From: Ooceraea biroi
Taxonomy: Eukaryota; Arthropoda; Insecta; Hymenoptera; Formicidae
Length of the DNA: 64,000 nucleotides
Direction: 5' to 3'
Assembly: GCF_003672135.1 (NCBI RefSeq)
Contig: NC_039514.1
Coordinates: 14,497,787 to 14,561,786, forward strand
Below are positions 1 through 13,408 of the stretch, in pieces (within the stretch, counting starts at the first letter, position 1; every line of letters begins with the position of its first letter). A program made the position numbers and the translations under genes. The notes below the pieces were generated by a model that made no database searches, had not been told where the DNA came from, and was given only the letters and a program-made list of their open reading frames with translations.

Positions 1-1145
1 CGGCCTTCGGTTCTCGCATGTTCATCGAGCTGCGTCGATGATGAACTGATAGTAATCGCCGATCTTTCTCCTCGTGGCATATCGTCACCACCGCGTGTAA
101 AAACGGTTGCAATCGCATTTATCGCGGACGTGATCGACTTGATTAATCATGCATGGTACGCGAGCGAAGAGAGTCGCGCACTTCCGTAAGATTATTGTTC
201 ACGCTTTGTCTTAAGCCCGTTTTAGACTATGCAATATATCGCGCTAGATTTGACACAGTTTCTTGAGCAATTTTTTGCTGCAAGAATTGCTTGTCGTTGA
301 ATTGTATTGTGTTTTATAGTGTACATTTTATTTGACGCAATATGCACTTGTGTACACAATATGTACAAACTGAAAACACGGAGGAACGTATCAATTATAG
401 GAATAGCGTGCTTATTAATAGGAACATATATAACAAAACGAATAATACAGAGGCAAGTAGCGAGGCGATTATCATAACCTTGCATTAATCATAAACAAAC
501 AAGTAACAAAAGTTTGTTCTTTTTCGAGGTTCTTTCTGCACTAGTGCAGGCAGCTAAAACGAACAGATGTATATACTTCTTGTATTAGTGCAGACAGTTC
601 AATTAAAAAAAAAACAGATCTCGAAACGTACAAAACCATGGCGCGTGCCAGCAAACAAAAAATTGCTCAGGAATAGAGCACGTTTTCAATATCTTGCGCA
701 ATTTACGAAACACATGCAATTTGCTTGCAATTTGTGTATGATATTCTGCAATATTTCTTGCTTTAAAAAGTGCGTCAAGTCTTGTGCAATATTGCATGGT
801 CTTGAAACGACTTTATCGTGCAAATTTACGCGCTTATCGCGCGTGGCAACGGCGACAAATCTTTTCAGTGAATTGATTTAAAGGAGCACATACGAAAAAC
901 GCGAATTAATCTTCTTTTTACGATGATGGGAAGAGATGTACAGGAGATATAAATAAAATTAAAGTCATATTTAAGTGAAACTTTAGGGTGAACGAATCGA
1001 AACGGAGAGGCACACAAGTATCGTGAAATATTAGTATTAGTAAGTAAGCGAGCGATGATCTCGATTGCAGAGAAGTGCGTCGAGGAGCAATTCCTCGCTT
1101 TTATGTTTATGTAAATTGTAACATGCCGTTTCCTTAAATTTGCAG
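1..1145 (+). other. Intron (or upstream) sequence of the BNIP3-like gene
   Basis: No coding exon could be supported here. The first recognisable BNIP3 exon starts at 1146 with a split codon, so at least one further coding exon lies upstream, most likely before the window. The stretch is AT-rich. It carries two copies of a short dispersed repeat (about 215-300, inverted, and about 725-820) that also occurs near 5755-5850. Confidence 0.6.
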
Positions 1146-4100
1146 CCCGAAGAGCCCGCCGAACAGCCCGAACACGGAACTCTCGAGCGAAGATGAGTTC
1201 AAAGGAGTCTATATAAATTACAACTGCAACAAGGTCAGTTTCGTAATCGATTCTGTACTACGTATTTTCTTTGCGCGATGTAACATGATCATGGGCATGT
1301 GTGCCTTCGGCTATATGCATATAACTGTACTTATCCTCATTACGTCGTACAATATATGGTCATGAACACTGTGAAATCGATCGTTTTAGAAGCGATCACA
1401 CATTCCTGGCGAAAATTCGAAAGAGAATCGTTTAATACTTCATTTGTATTCTTTTTTCTGTTTCGTTCATGTTTAACGAATCAATACGTATATTTATTGC
1501 AGCAGCAAAAAATTTTAATTAACGATTACTTTGAAAATATTTCTCATTTTTTTGTATTGAAAATAATATCAAGAATTGAGAGGGAGGGAGAGAAAGAGAA
1601 TTTTATTTTTTAAGCAACATGAGCGGAAAGAAGAAACATCGTTTGCGACATGCTGGATCTCGAGAGATCGATCGCATCAATTTCGTCTGAAGCGATTGAA
1701 ATCGGGAGTTTGCATATCACATTGACGTCGCATGAGAAAAGTGACACATCATACGTACGACTATAGCGATGCGCAACTGGTTTTATCGAACGGGCCTACC
1801 TTGCACGGCAAGGTCTTCGGATCACTGACTTTATTAGCGCCGTACGTTCTTTCTAGCCGTAAGCTGCCGTGAATTATCACGTGCGCCAGTTAACACACGA
1901 CATTTCGCACACTCTCAGAACTTCTTTCTTCTTCTCGTGTCCTAGTTACGTGGGAACGAACAGGCTCCGTTGCAGCACGTGCAACTTCGACGGCTTTTAT
2001 TTGGTCGCTGGGTCGAACGACAGTTGTGACATGCGGCGCAGTATAAGTAGGATCATCCACCGTTTTACAAACACACGTTATTTGAATTCAGAACTAGAAC
2101 AGTGTAAAGTATCGTGATAATACACAACGTACATATGCGTAAAATATCAACTATAAAAATTATGCGGAATTCGAAGTATTTTATTCTAAAAAATCTGGAA
2201 AAAATCTAGATATCGCGTCGAAACGTTCGAGATGACGTAGAGATACGGAGTCGAACATTTTATCTAAGAATGCAACGCATTCCTGCAAATTGACTTTTAT
2301 AAAAGCACGATGAATAATCAACGCGATAGTAGCCTGCTGTTTGCATTGTTTTATCTACCTGCGGAAGACAAACAATCGCCGTTATCAGCCGAATCGCGAT
2401 TAACTAAATATACGTCTGATTTGCGAGTGGTGATCTGCACAAAGCGAGGATCAAATTTATTGGATTGTCGATAATGCTGGACGCGACGCGGATGCGCTTT
2501 ATTATACTTCGGAACGGACGAAAATAGCGACAAAGACCGACTGTGTCGCTAAGTATGAGTAATGATAATAACAAGTGGAACCAACATTCGTGTAAGATTT
2601 TTCCATGAGTCACTTCTCATTCTCTTTAGCATGTTGCGTTTCCTCCACGTCGTCAATGTTTTTGTGCCAGTAAAAAGACACTCACGCGCACTAAAACGTG
2701 AGTCGTAGCAATTCCCTCGCGTTTAACATTTTTATCGCGATCTTTTATTTATCAGTGATATATATGTATATATTATTCTCGCACATCAAGCAGCTCATTT
2801 CTCCTCTAAATTTATCGTATTTAATTTATCCTTTTTTAAATGCAATTAAAACTCAACAATAAAATGATTTAATATATGCGCTATCAACAGATATACACTA
2901 TTTATAGACAAGAGCACAGCAGCTTATGCAAGGCTGCTTATATACAAGATTTGTTTGCATGCATTTATAATTCATATCGAAGGAAGAGTGGATTTTTTAG
3001 CTCATAAAGTTTATATGTAGCGAGATACTTTAGACTCACTTTTAGATACTTTTTCCACTTAAATTATGTAACGCGAAGTGCTTCTATAAATTATATCGCT
3101 TTCCGCTTTCTTTCCCTTATAGTAATTACTTAACAGTACCCTGTTAATTACTTAACGGTAGTGAAAATCACTGGGGAAATATACTTTTACCCGTTTCGTC
3201 GTTTGCCAACTGCCTTTCAGTATTATTTCGACAATCCGCAAAGGGAGTGCTTTCTGATTACGTATAATCTTCATTAAATTGCATTAAAAGAGTAGAGAAA
3301 AACAAGATTTTTCAAGTTACGTTACAAGAATTAAAGCAAATTAATTCATTATTGCGACGATTAAAGGAATCGTACCGTTATTGAAACTGTCTTTTGCATC
3401 CTCGTCTTGACCATGCGAAAATCACGAACTCAACTCGCAAGTGTATCTGTTGCATGTACGTCTCACACGCAATATCGATCACGCGATCTCGCGCGATCGA
3501 CGCGCGTATCTCGCTTTTACTCTTCTTCTGATATTGTTGGCAAACCGGTTGTTGCAATCGGCGTAAACCGGTTCGCTTTTAGCGCGAAGCACGTCTGCAT
3601 GCATTCTGGCATTGTATTAGCGATATTTGCAATTGTATTAGCATTGTATTAACAATATTTGTTGGTATCTTAATTATCGAACTACGCATTAGCAACGCGA
3701 TTCGATGCGACGTTAAATCTTTCGATTATTCGCATGTACAAGTACAATTTCTATTCATTTCTATTCATTTGTCGCGCGTGATATTCTTTAACCCTCCGGT
3801 ACTCGCAATATCCAATAGATACTAATACTTCAATTTATTTTTTCTTAATACAGTTGTTCATTCACATCCTAATCCTTGTCAACTTGTTCTTCACTATTTT
3901 TTTATACTTTATTAGCCAAGTACTAATGAAAGTAAAAAATATTTCAAGAAGCAGAGGAAATAAAGGAAAAATTAGTATATAAATATCTTTTTTAAATTAT
4001 TTTATATTAGTACATATAATACTAGTATATCTGTGAGATACAGTGCGACCATTCATGGGAGAAAAATATTGCGACTACCGAAGGGCTAATAATTCAAAAT

Positions 4101-7100
4101 ACCAAACATATCACTGATGTAGTACGAGATGCCGCTTCTATGCGACCGGTCGCTGTATTCACCGGAAAGCCACGATGCATACCGTTGTGGCGGGTATCCG
4201 TAACGTGGAATTTAACGGCAGGTACATAGCGGATGCAGCGAACGCGAAATTCACTGCACGAAACGTTCGTAATCATGTTTAAAGTTTGCTCGATCGATGA
4301 ATACTCGAACATGCCGGTGATATTGCGCGATTTATATACCGAGTGCTCCAAACAACACCGTGGTGCAATATCGAGACATGAATCTATCTAAAAAATAGCA
4401 ACTAGCAAGTACACGCTCATCGCTAAAGATCAAACTTAGGGATGCGATTGATGAAAATTTTTTAATTGGATGAAATTAGATTTGGAGAGAGTAGGAGAAG
4501 AGAAATGATTTAAATGACTTCACAAGCTTTCTTTATTTAGCGGATTTACAATGTAATCGTGAAAGTATTTCTTGATCAGCTTATTGAAGAAACAAAGCCA
4601 GCAATCTTCTTTTCTTACTCGCAAGGCGATCGAAAGACGCTGCCTTCTCATTGTGCTTCCTATGAAGCACTTTCTAAACTAGGAGAAAGCAATGATTATC
4701 TAACAGATCTTCGTTCGCACTATCACCGTGATATAACTCCATGAACGGCGACAATGTGACCGCTTGAAGGAAGAAATGCTAAGTAGAAGTACCAATGCTA
4801 ATCGGCATCGTCGCGATGCCAGTGACATTGAAGACCAATCGTGTCGTCTTCGTCGTGACCGCGAAACGTCACGGCGTTTTAACGTGGCGTGGAAATTGAT
4901 AGCCGTTGTCGCTTCACGCACGTCGCACATCGCGCACGCGATTACGTGTGCGATTGCGTATCAGCATGGGTAACATGTTTTTTTTTTCGCTATGTATTTT
5001 TCTTACACACTTGGTATGTTTCAATCGCTCGAAGTGCCAACTATAGAGATTGTTCAGGAAACTGTTGACGCACACAACGCAAATGGAATGGGATTCGACA
5101 GGAAATTGCTTTTTATCAGGAAATTTCCGGTATTGCGCGCATGCTGAAAACGTTTCTTGGCTTCATTGCGGAACAGAGAATAATAATACCTAGACATGAA
5201 TGTAGAAATATGGGCCAGCGGCTTAAAATGAAATGAACAAAATCAGTAGATCAGGGAGCATTCTTTTGCCAAATGCAGTACAAACTCTGTGCTGATGTCC
5301 GAGTTACGAGAGGGAAAGTAAGTTCGAAATAGCAGCGTCGTTTCGGTGTCAACAGGGCTCTCCTTGTGTAGCTCCAACTACAAGATGACGCGGCGTACAT
5401 TCTTGGTCCAGTCGCAGTAGTTTATTTATATTCCCATTCGCTGTTTACGTTTAATCGCAGGCAGGCGTACACATCTAGCGCACGCGGTATTGTAGCGTTT
5501 ATTGTAGCGCTCGAAATGCACGTTCTCGACGGCTGATCGTTGGGAACGTGCGCGTGAAAGGATTCGAGAATAGTAGGACAAGCAAAGGTTCTCGACCTTT
5601 GTGACGGATAATCGGGTGGGAAATATCGCGATTCGCGTTTCTTCTTGCGATGCTTCCTGCATTGAGATCATGAGATTGAAATTTGGAAAAGGGAAAGTGT
5701 CATTTCCTTGGGGATTAATTTTCTTATTCCTCCAAAGATGCCGGAAGTAAAGCCTATTTGCAATTTGTGTATGATATTCTGCAATATTTCTTTAAAAATC
5801 GTGGCAAATCTTGCGCAATATATTGCATAGTCTAAAACAGGCTTTAGAAACAATTATATGTGTATGCATCTCGAGTTTGACACGCATTTGTATGTATCGC
5901 GAACGGCACAATAAATGCACAAACTAGTTATGTTACTCAAAACCGTGATTCTCACATTTCTTGTAAAACAATACCCGGTTTGCCCGGGAATCTCTGATTA
6001 AGGAAAGCGCGAGCAGCTTCAGAGATGCATCCATATATGGTTTCGTCTATGAGAGCTGACGCATCGGGTCGTGAACTAGTGCGGCCCGCGGTTGTTGCAC
6101 TTGGTCGCGGCATTCTTCTTAATGTTGAGAATAAAATCGTACATTTAGAATCTGACTCACTTGTAACATAGGATATAATGTAATGAGCGATTACTCGTGG
6201 AAACAATGCAAATAACATTAATTATATGAAGATGGAACAGCACTTATGATTAAATCAAGTATGATAAATAATCAGATGTGAAAGAAAATTATTTGGAGCA
6301 GCACAAATTCTTGTCAAGGAAAAATCTCGGAATTCATCGAGGGTTTTATAATCGGATAGGAAAAGGGAGTGAGCAACTTCGCGTTCTCATGTTCTCCATT
6401 TAATGTTCATCAATGTGTTGCATCGCGTCGCAAATCGGCGTGTCTCCCAACTGTAGTGCTTCGTTACGGCTCCTACTCGTCGCCAAGAAAAAAAAGCGAT
6501 ACCGAGGACATGAGAAGGCATTCTCGAGAACGTCGTAATATCGACTGGCCAATCGCCGGTCATGCCAGAGCTCACGCTATGTGCGACGTCGTCGTCGTCG
6601 TCATCGTCGTCGTCGGCGACGGCATTGTCATCAACGTCGTCATTCTGATAGTCTGCACAGTTGATCCATATTGTGACCTGAGAGACCCAAGGAAAGCGGC
6701 GAAGAGGAAAATGCAGTCGTAAAAAGTTATTTTTAACGATGGCTCTCCACGATCGACGGACGTCGCGACGCCTTCGTGATCGTGATTAAAGTGCGTGGAT
6801 TAAAGAAACCAACGAGAAAAGAGCACAAAAAGTTCTTCGCACGCGAATATTACGTATCGATCGTTCTTGTCGGCGGTTTATATCGCAGTTACGGAGCGCA
6901 GTTCGTTTATTACATTGCATTCAAAGACAATCAACGCCTTTCCCACGTTCTTGCGAAGATCCGTGATAAAACTGTGAATTAAGCGGAAGATAATTATTTG
7001 ATTAATCTTTCAAACGTATCACGGAGTAGTTCTTCTTAAATGGTAAATAAAGTAATCAGCTTCGCTAATGACGCGAGATAGGCGTGCGTTTGAAACAAAT

Positions 7101-9779
7101 ATCACTATGTCTAGACGCACGATCAGAGTTGTCAGATAATTGTGTTATCTCATCCGGGACATTTAGGTGATTCCACCCGATATAATTGGATCCCGATAAA
7201 TTCAAATCGACGGTATGTCTTCGCTATTTCTTTCCGGATGTTGACTATCAGAATACGACGATATAGCAAAGAACAGAAATCTGTGCGCAATTTATCTCTC
7301 GATAGTTACCCTTTTGCTCACTTATTATCGTTCCTAGATCACCGATAATTCGTCAAATATGTTTCCACGGTATAATATGCCGTGTCGCGCTCTGCGAGCG
7401 ATAACGCACATTTACACGCTCAATCTTTGCATTGGTTAATAGTCTCCGTGAATCATCTGGGGATTAACATTTTAACAATAACTCTGTGCTTTCCATGGCT
7501 GACGTTATCGCGCGCATACAGATATTAATAATAGGCAAAATATTATTAAAATTAAGTATTATTAAAATATATCACTAATATCATTATTAAAATATATAAG
7601 TATTAAGTATTATTAAAATAAAATACTTAAAAAGGTCTATTGCTTAGTGATCTTTATCTCTTTTCAATAAAATGACAAACAAGACTGTATTTTTCAATAT
7701 AAGATTTATTGTTAATCGTTAAGCGATTGCGTGTAGAGCGTAATGTGCAGAACTCGTGGAGCGCGACGCAAGTTGTTGTCTAAATATAGACAACGACTGC
7801 ACACTCTTACTGTCATTAAGTAGATTGAGCTTATCTTCCGCCTAGTAGACGGACATTGTCTTGCATATAATGAGTTATATCGCGACCAACAGTCTCCTCG
7901 ATCGCTCATCGTTAACCCCGGCAAAAGCGACAAGATAATGATACAAAGCCTGACTTGTATGCATCGAATTCAATAATCGAGAATACATCCAGCTCTCGTT
8001 CTTTGATACTCAGTTTTTATTATCGAACGCGGCATTCTTGGTGTTAAGTACATATGTATTAAAATTAAACGAACCGCCGCTTGATTGCAGTTTGCAGACG
8101 CGATAAGAGGGCAAGTGAGGCACAGAACTTTTTACCAAGCTCTCGTTACACGCTACACAAGTGTATCGACATTAGTTCTCGCCGACTTTGTGTAACTATG
8201 AATCATGACTCATAATTTGTGTGTGTGGATGTGTGTATTCGTACGTATCATCACGTTGCGTATTAAATCGATGACCTAGTTCGAGACGGAACTGACTCCC
8301 TTAATTTGAAAAATGGGTAACAGAAGTCTGGATCTCTCGATTGGAACATCTGTCGCAATCTGTCGGTTTTTCCGGCTTTCCTCTGCTGCAAAATCTTTCC
8401 TTCGCAAAATGATCGTTGTCGACGATTGTTGTTTACGAACTAACATACGCATACGACGTTTACTCGCACAAGTCGCGGTATACTGCGCATATCGGATCTG
8501 GTATATCGCGGTGCACACTCGTAGTGGTGGCTGGCAGAACGCCAAAGGTCATCCTTGAACGTTCACTTTACCACGCGATGCGATCGCCATTCATGGATGT
8601 AGGAGGTATCTTCGTACGAGATTTACTGCCCTCGCTTTCCCGAGTTTTCCTCGTCCGGAGTGATTGATCAGACGTTGTTATTCTTTTCTCTTCGTTGCGT
8701 GTAAGAGATTGTTGCCCATTGATCATTCCAGAGACTAAGAGACTTCTTTCTGCTTTGCAGGAGGGTGAGCTTCTGGACAAGAACATGGACTGGATCTACG
8801 CGTGGAGCTCTCGACCGGACCAGGCACCGCCAAAGTACGGTGTCCGCAATTCTTGACATTAAACTGTACTAACTGAGGAGCCTTTAACATAAAAATAGTT
8901 CTTTGTGTTTCTTGCTTATCAATTAGCATTATGATTTATTAATATTAATTAGCCATTAGATTTTGTTATTTTATTGTTTCTTAAAAGAACACTTTTTGTA
9001 GCATCATATATTTGCAAGTAAAATTTTTATATTTTTTATTTATATATTTTATTATATTATATAACTATATTCTACTAGATAATCTTGACGGAATTCTTGA
9101 TCGGTTTGCAGAGACTGGAAGTTCAAACATCCTTTGAGCAGCAAGAGGAAAACGTATAGCATTCGCACGGCAAAGGTCGGCAAGAACGGACTGTTTTCTA
9201 AGGAGGTCATTTATACCCTATTCTTCACAAACCTCTTGTCTTTGCTTATTGGGACTGGCTTGGGGTAAGATCACTTGTAAAACACTCGAAATACAGCCGC
9301 TATTTACATAATTACTGTGCTTTCGTCTCCAAAATATCAATTAAAATTTTTTACTCTCTAATGGCGCACAGATTTTGCATTTATGTAATAGATATTTTTA
9401 AAAAAGATTTAAAAATTTTTAAAAACGATTTTATTCAATCGCATCATTAAGTTTTATCAGTTTACAGTTGAAATTAATCGATATTTGATCGCGCGCGCGC
9501 GTAAAATTATTTTGTGTTACCTCATATTATGCAATTTCATGTTATCATTGTTAATTAGAAGATACAATTTTCAATTTAATTCTAATTAGCAACAAGATTA
9601 ATACATAATGTATAATATAATAATAATGAGGCATTGTTTTATACCATTGTATTATATGTAATAATTTATAGAATAGATACTATACATATATCTGATTGAA
9701 ATATGAATATTGTTTAATTTGTTGCAGCGTTTTATTGACTAGGCGAGGCCTCATAATGTCCCGCGTTGCCATTGAGTGA
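1146..9779 (+). CDS. BNIP3: BNIP3-like mitophagy receptor (3' part, four exons)
   Basis: Exons 1146-1233, 8761-8834, 9112-9264 and 9728-9779 join in frame to give the last 121 residues; the start lies upstream. BNIP3/NIX proteins sit in the outer mitochondrial membrane and recruit the autophagy machinery. Seen here: a Ser/Pro-rich stretch (SPKSPPNSPNTELSS), the hallmark segment MDWIYAWSSRPDQAPPK followed by FKHP, a single C-terminal membrane span (VIYTLFFTNLLSLLIG plus TGLGVLL), and a short tail TRRGLIMSRVAIE. The order and spacing match human BNIP3 (DWIWDWSSRP..PPK..FKHP, then the span). The His of the vertebrate SHxxxxGxxxG span motif is Leu here, but three glycines remain. Intron 1 of this part is 7.5 kb. 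The N-terminal LC3-interacting region is not in the window. The family call is secure; the 5' end is missing. Confidence 0.95.
3792..4085. mobile_element. piggyBac-like MITE in BNIP3 intron
   Basis: The left end CCCTCCGGTACTCGCAATAT and the reverse complement of the right end, CCCTTCGGTAGTCGCAATAT, match at 18 of 20 positions. The left flank is TTAA (3788-3791) and the right flank is CTAA (4086-4089), fitting the TTAA target site of piggyBac elements with one decayed base. The element is 294 bp and has no coding capacity, so it is a non-autonomous derivative. Confidence 0.7.
5755..5850 (+). repeat. Dispersed short repeat, copy 3
   Basis: The stretch with TTTGTGTATGATATTCTGCA and then GCAATATATTGCATAGTCTA is repeated at about 725-820. 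In inverted form it recurs at about 215-300, where AGACTATGCAATATAT is seen. It is non-coding, and I do not recognise the family. Confidence 0.55.
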
Positions 9780-10765
9780 AGTGCACGAGATTCCGAGAGT
9801 GTCAGCGTCAGGATTGTCACGGTCGAATCAGCACAAGGCGGAGGGCTATATGCAAGAAAGACTGAACAAGCCGGCGGGCAATCGAGCCTAAAAAAAAAGA
9901 AGAAAAAAAAGATAGATACACGCAGCACATATAATTCGATTGTCCCAATTTATAATATTAGCACTTTGTATTATATATTAGCACTCTTGCTCCCCATCCC
10001 CCCTTAATATACTATACACGGTGTACTTCTCAGAAATTGCGTATGCCAGGCATGTAGGTAATATACGTATCGTTATATGCCTAGGAAAAAGAAAAGAAAA
10101 GAAAAGGAAGAAACAGAGAGAAACTACCGTATAGAATTGTTGAAAGAAATAGGCAGGCGTGTGTGAACGAAACATGTCCATTTTATACCGTTTCTAATGC
10201 GTTTCTATCTGCGATAGTTTGTAGGTATAGCTTGAATAGAGTATTTATCAGAAACCAATTATATTATTAGAGAACAGAAAGAAAGGAGCGAGACTGAGAG
10301 CGAGAGAGGACGAGAGCATGTGTGCGTGCATGGACGCGGGTCGAAGGAAGTGCAAGCTTTACCAACGGGAGGGATTAGGATTTGTCGATGAAAACAACTT
10401 CAAAAGCATCAGATGACTCGTCTTATTCACCGGGATTCCGCGAATCTTGCAACAAGCGTGTCCAATAAATCCGAGATACAGTGGAACGTAACGGAAAACG
10501 TCCTGACGAACCGGCTATCTTCTTGAATTGTCACGTGACTATTGTGATCGTCATCTCGATGACGATTTCTTGGGATAATGATAGTTCCTAGCGGAAAGGG
10601 GAAGGTTGATGTTGACGTCTGTTGATGTCTTGACGCCAAGGCGAAGGTGGACGAAAAGGAGGAGGGACCACGGGGCAAGCGAACGTGTTTGAGCGAGACA
10701 GTTTCGGTGTGCGCGTTTTTGTACGCTCATCTTAAATCTACGGTCTTGTGTAACCTTGTAATAAA
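9780..10765 (+). other. Probable BNIP3 3' UTR with poly(A) signals
   Basis: This follows the BNIP3 stop (TGA 9777-9779) with no competing gene. AATAAA hexamers occur near 10463 and at about 10759-10765, the latter a plausible cleavage signal. A purine-rich A/G run lies at about 9890-9912 and a GA-rich run at about 10270-10310. The exact transcript end cannot be seen from DNA alone. Confidence 0.5.
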
Positions 10766-13408
10766 TGTACGTAGCGGAGTTTACACATGTACACACGCAA
10801 AATCTGTTTTATTGATCTGCATCTAACGAGAGAGCAGAAGCAATTATATATTATAATTATATAATTGCGTTTCTGTAGTTTTACCGCGCGCGATATGACA
10901 ATGAAGTAAAAAACGGTCTCACCTGTTCTCGGATTTTTGCGAAGATCCGAAGATCTTTCAAAATCAATCTTAGCAATTGTAAAGATAAATTATAATGTAC
11001 AAATTTATTTATTTACGTTTATAAAAAAACGAGACCACTATCACATTTCGAATTCGGTCCAAAATTTTTGTCAGTATTACATATATTTGCGAGTATATTA
11101 TATTTAATATTTAACTAATGAATGTTGCGGTGAGACACATTCCTCCTCGGCCAATCGGTGATTACTCGAAGGAACTGCGATTTGTCTTGTCTGACAAATT
11201 TTTTGGGAAAGGTCGGATTTGCATGCAAAAGTTCTATAAATGTTTAAGACACACACACACACTGTTTTCAGCAATTGCTGCGGCAAATCGCGCGATAACG
11301 TGACAGGATTTTGTACTTTATGAGGAAGAAGATGGAGCGATTCCAATCGCATAAATTTATTATCGAAAAATGTGCACAAGCATAATCGCGGTATAAACCC
11401 TTGAATTCTGATTAGAGATACGCATCAGTGGATGTGACGCATTGCGGATATGCGTCGCTCGTGTTAGTGTTAGGCCACATTCAAGCATACGTGTTAGAAA
11501 TTGCATAATTCTTGATTTGCTTGCAACCAGATCGGCGACACAGTGTCACGTGGCGTCGTCACGTGAATCGGCGGATTTTCTTTCTGTAACTCTTAGGTAA
11601 GACGCATCATTTAACTTACAGTAATAATATTCAATGTATTTTTCATAAGCGATTATTTTATATTACTGTATGTATATTGTCCGTATGCATAATATAATAA
11701 TCGTAACCCGCATGTAGTAGTGGCGTTGGTGACTTCTTGGCGTTATCGAACACTCGATTCTCATTTGATATTCGAAATTTTTTTCGAATTGAGAGACTTT
11801 CATTATGGATGATTTGTACACAAGCGCTACGAAATAAAGGGTTTTGTAAATTCATACTTGTGGCATGTTCAATTCTTATTAGAAAATGCTCATAATGATT
11901 TCATGATCAGTTAGTTAGAGGTATAATAAATTGGCTTATCCAGGCGATATAATTTATAATATGTGCCATCAACAAATTCTATTGGTCATAGGAATTCTTT
12001 TTCAGATTCTGGTGAAAAGACATTCTGAGATTATAGGAAGAAAGGAAAACAGAATTTAGAAAAACGTGCGACCTGTGTAACAAGTGTTATGATTGGCTAA
12101 TATTTCAAAATACACAGTTTTCTCATAAATACCAGATCTACAACAGGATGCGACCGGCGCTTATCTGTGTATCATATTGAACGCCGATTATTATTGAAGA
12201 GCTTCAGTAGAAAAGACGCAAAGACGAATACATCTCGATTCGGTAAGATGAACAAGTTGATATACCGTATAGTTTATCGCTTTATCGATTCTTTTCCTCT
12301 TTTTATATATATATTCCGATATTGTTTATTAAATACAAAACGGCTGACATATGGATATTACAATTCATATAGTTAAACTATTACAGAACTTATAGTTTTG
12401 TTCGAAATTTAAAAATAGTTCTGAGTAAGTAATTCTAAAAGTAGAATTGATTAGCCGATATCACTGATTAAAGACCAACAGTCATATGGGAATAACGTGA
12501 TCATCTTTAAGGCTTGGTAGAATTCGGCAATAATTGATAAGTTTTGACATTATCGATTAGTTTTGATTGCACTATAAAGTAGGTATGACTCATATCTAAA
12601 ATTACAGTGCAACCAAACCTAATCGATGAGGTTCTCTTAAAATTCTTCAACTATCTCTGGGCCCCTCCAGGCCCACAAAAGTCATGCTAATTTGCTACAT
12701 CTCTAATTCTTTATAATTAGTACCTCGTCGCTATACTTATGGTTAGCATCTGTTGGTACGACAGAATTTTCCTTAACAGAGTACAACTATACCAACACGA
12801 AAATGAGTATATCAACATTAATTTTTTTTTGTTTTTAACATATCTCCCTGAGATGCTCCTTGTAAAACCCCAAAAGTTCTCAGCTTGCAGCTGCGCAGCA
12901 GATATTATTTTTCAGACCATTTATTGTTAGCTAGTGCACATTAACTATAAATATATTAAATATATTATATTAATTATATTAAATATATTATATAGAGCGT
13001 CCGGTAATAATTTAGCAGTGCTGCTCGTAGAGATAGAATGGATTGCGTTGAATTCTATTTTGCGATCTTCGCAGTATAATAAAAAAAGTTATTGATTTAT
13101 AAGATTCACAAATCGATTTGCCTTGCGCGCTGGGGCAGTAGGCGTGCTCTAGACTCGCAGGACAGTATCTTTTGATATCTCTTATTGTGAGGAACGAACG
13201 TAAACACGCGACAAGGGTAAGAAACAACATGTCCTTGATATCTCTAATATTTTCTAATAGGTCGTTGCCGTGCTTAGTATACTTCGTCTTCTGACTCGGC
13301 GTGTGAGACAGTGCGTGCGCTCTTATTTCCGAATTTTAATCAATTTTTTATTGTGAGGATTTTAAAGCGATATTATAGCACTTTTCGGTTCAACTCAATT
13401 CCATAGCC
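10766..13408. other. Intergenic region, BNIP3 to membrane-protein gene
   Basis: AT-rich sequence without a supported coding exon. Its one notable structure is a long hairpin at 12552-12627, listed separately. The final 150 bases before 13409 probably hold the 5' UTR and promoter of the next gene, but no clear TATA or initiator was found. Confidence 0.5.
12552..12627 (+). ncRNA. Candidate miRNA-like hairpin (unproven)
   Basis: The arm from 12552 (ATCGATTAGTTTTGATTGCA) pairs with the arm ending at 12627 (TGCAACCAAACCTAATCGAT). About 23 of 26 positions pair, with three isolated mismatches. After a small internal loop, TAGGTATG pairs with CATATCTA to close a tight terminal loop. The length (76 nt), the regular mismatches and the absence of terminal repeats or target-site duplications are miRNA-precursor-like. 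A short foldback transposon remnant is the main alternative, and no known miRNA is claimed. Confidence 0.3.

Larger units (their letters stand above)
1234..8760 (+). other. 7.5-kb BNIP3 intron
   Basis: This non-coding stretch has a donor at 1234 (gtcagt) and an acceptor at 8760 (ttgcag). It contains a piggyBac-like MITE (3792-4085), a dispersed repeat copy (about 5755-5850), a GTC/GTT trinucleotide run (about 6582-6645), and a cluster of three ACGTG cores at 1879-1981 followed by TATAAG at 2042. I see no convincing coding exon on either strand. Its length and GC-richer patches make an internal promoter or enhancer possible, but that is inference. Confidence 0.6.

Noticed and set aside
6369..6722. 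117-codon frame with a Val/Ile run
   Set aside because: The hydrophobic run is only the translation of a GTC/GTT trinucleotide repeat inside the BNIP3 intron.
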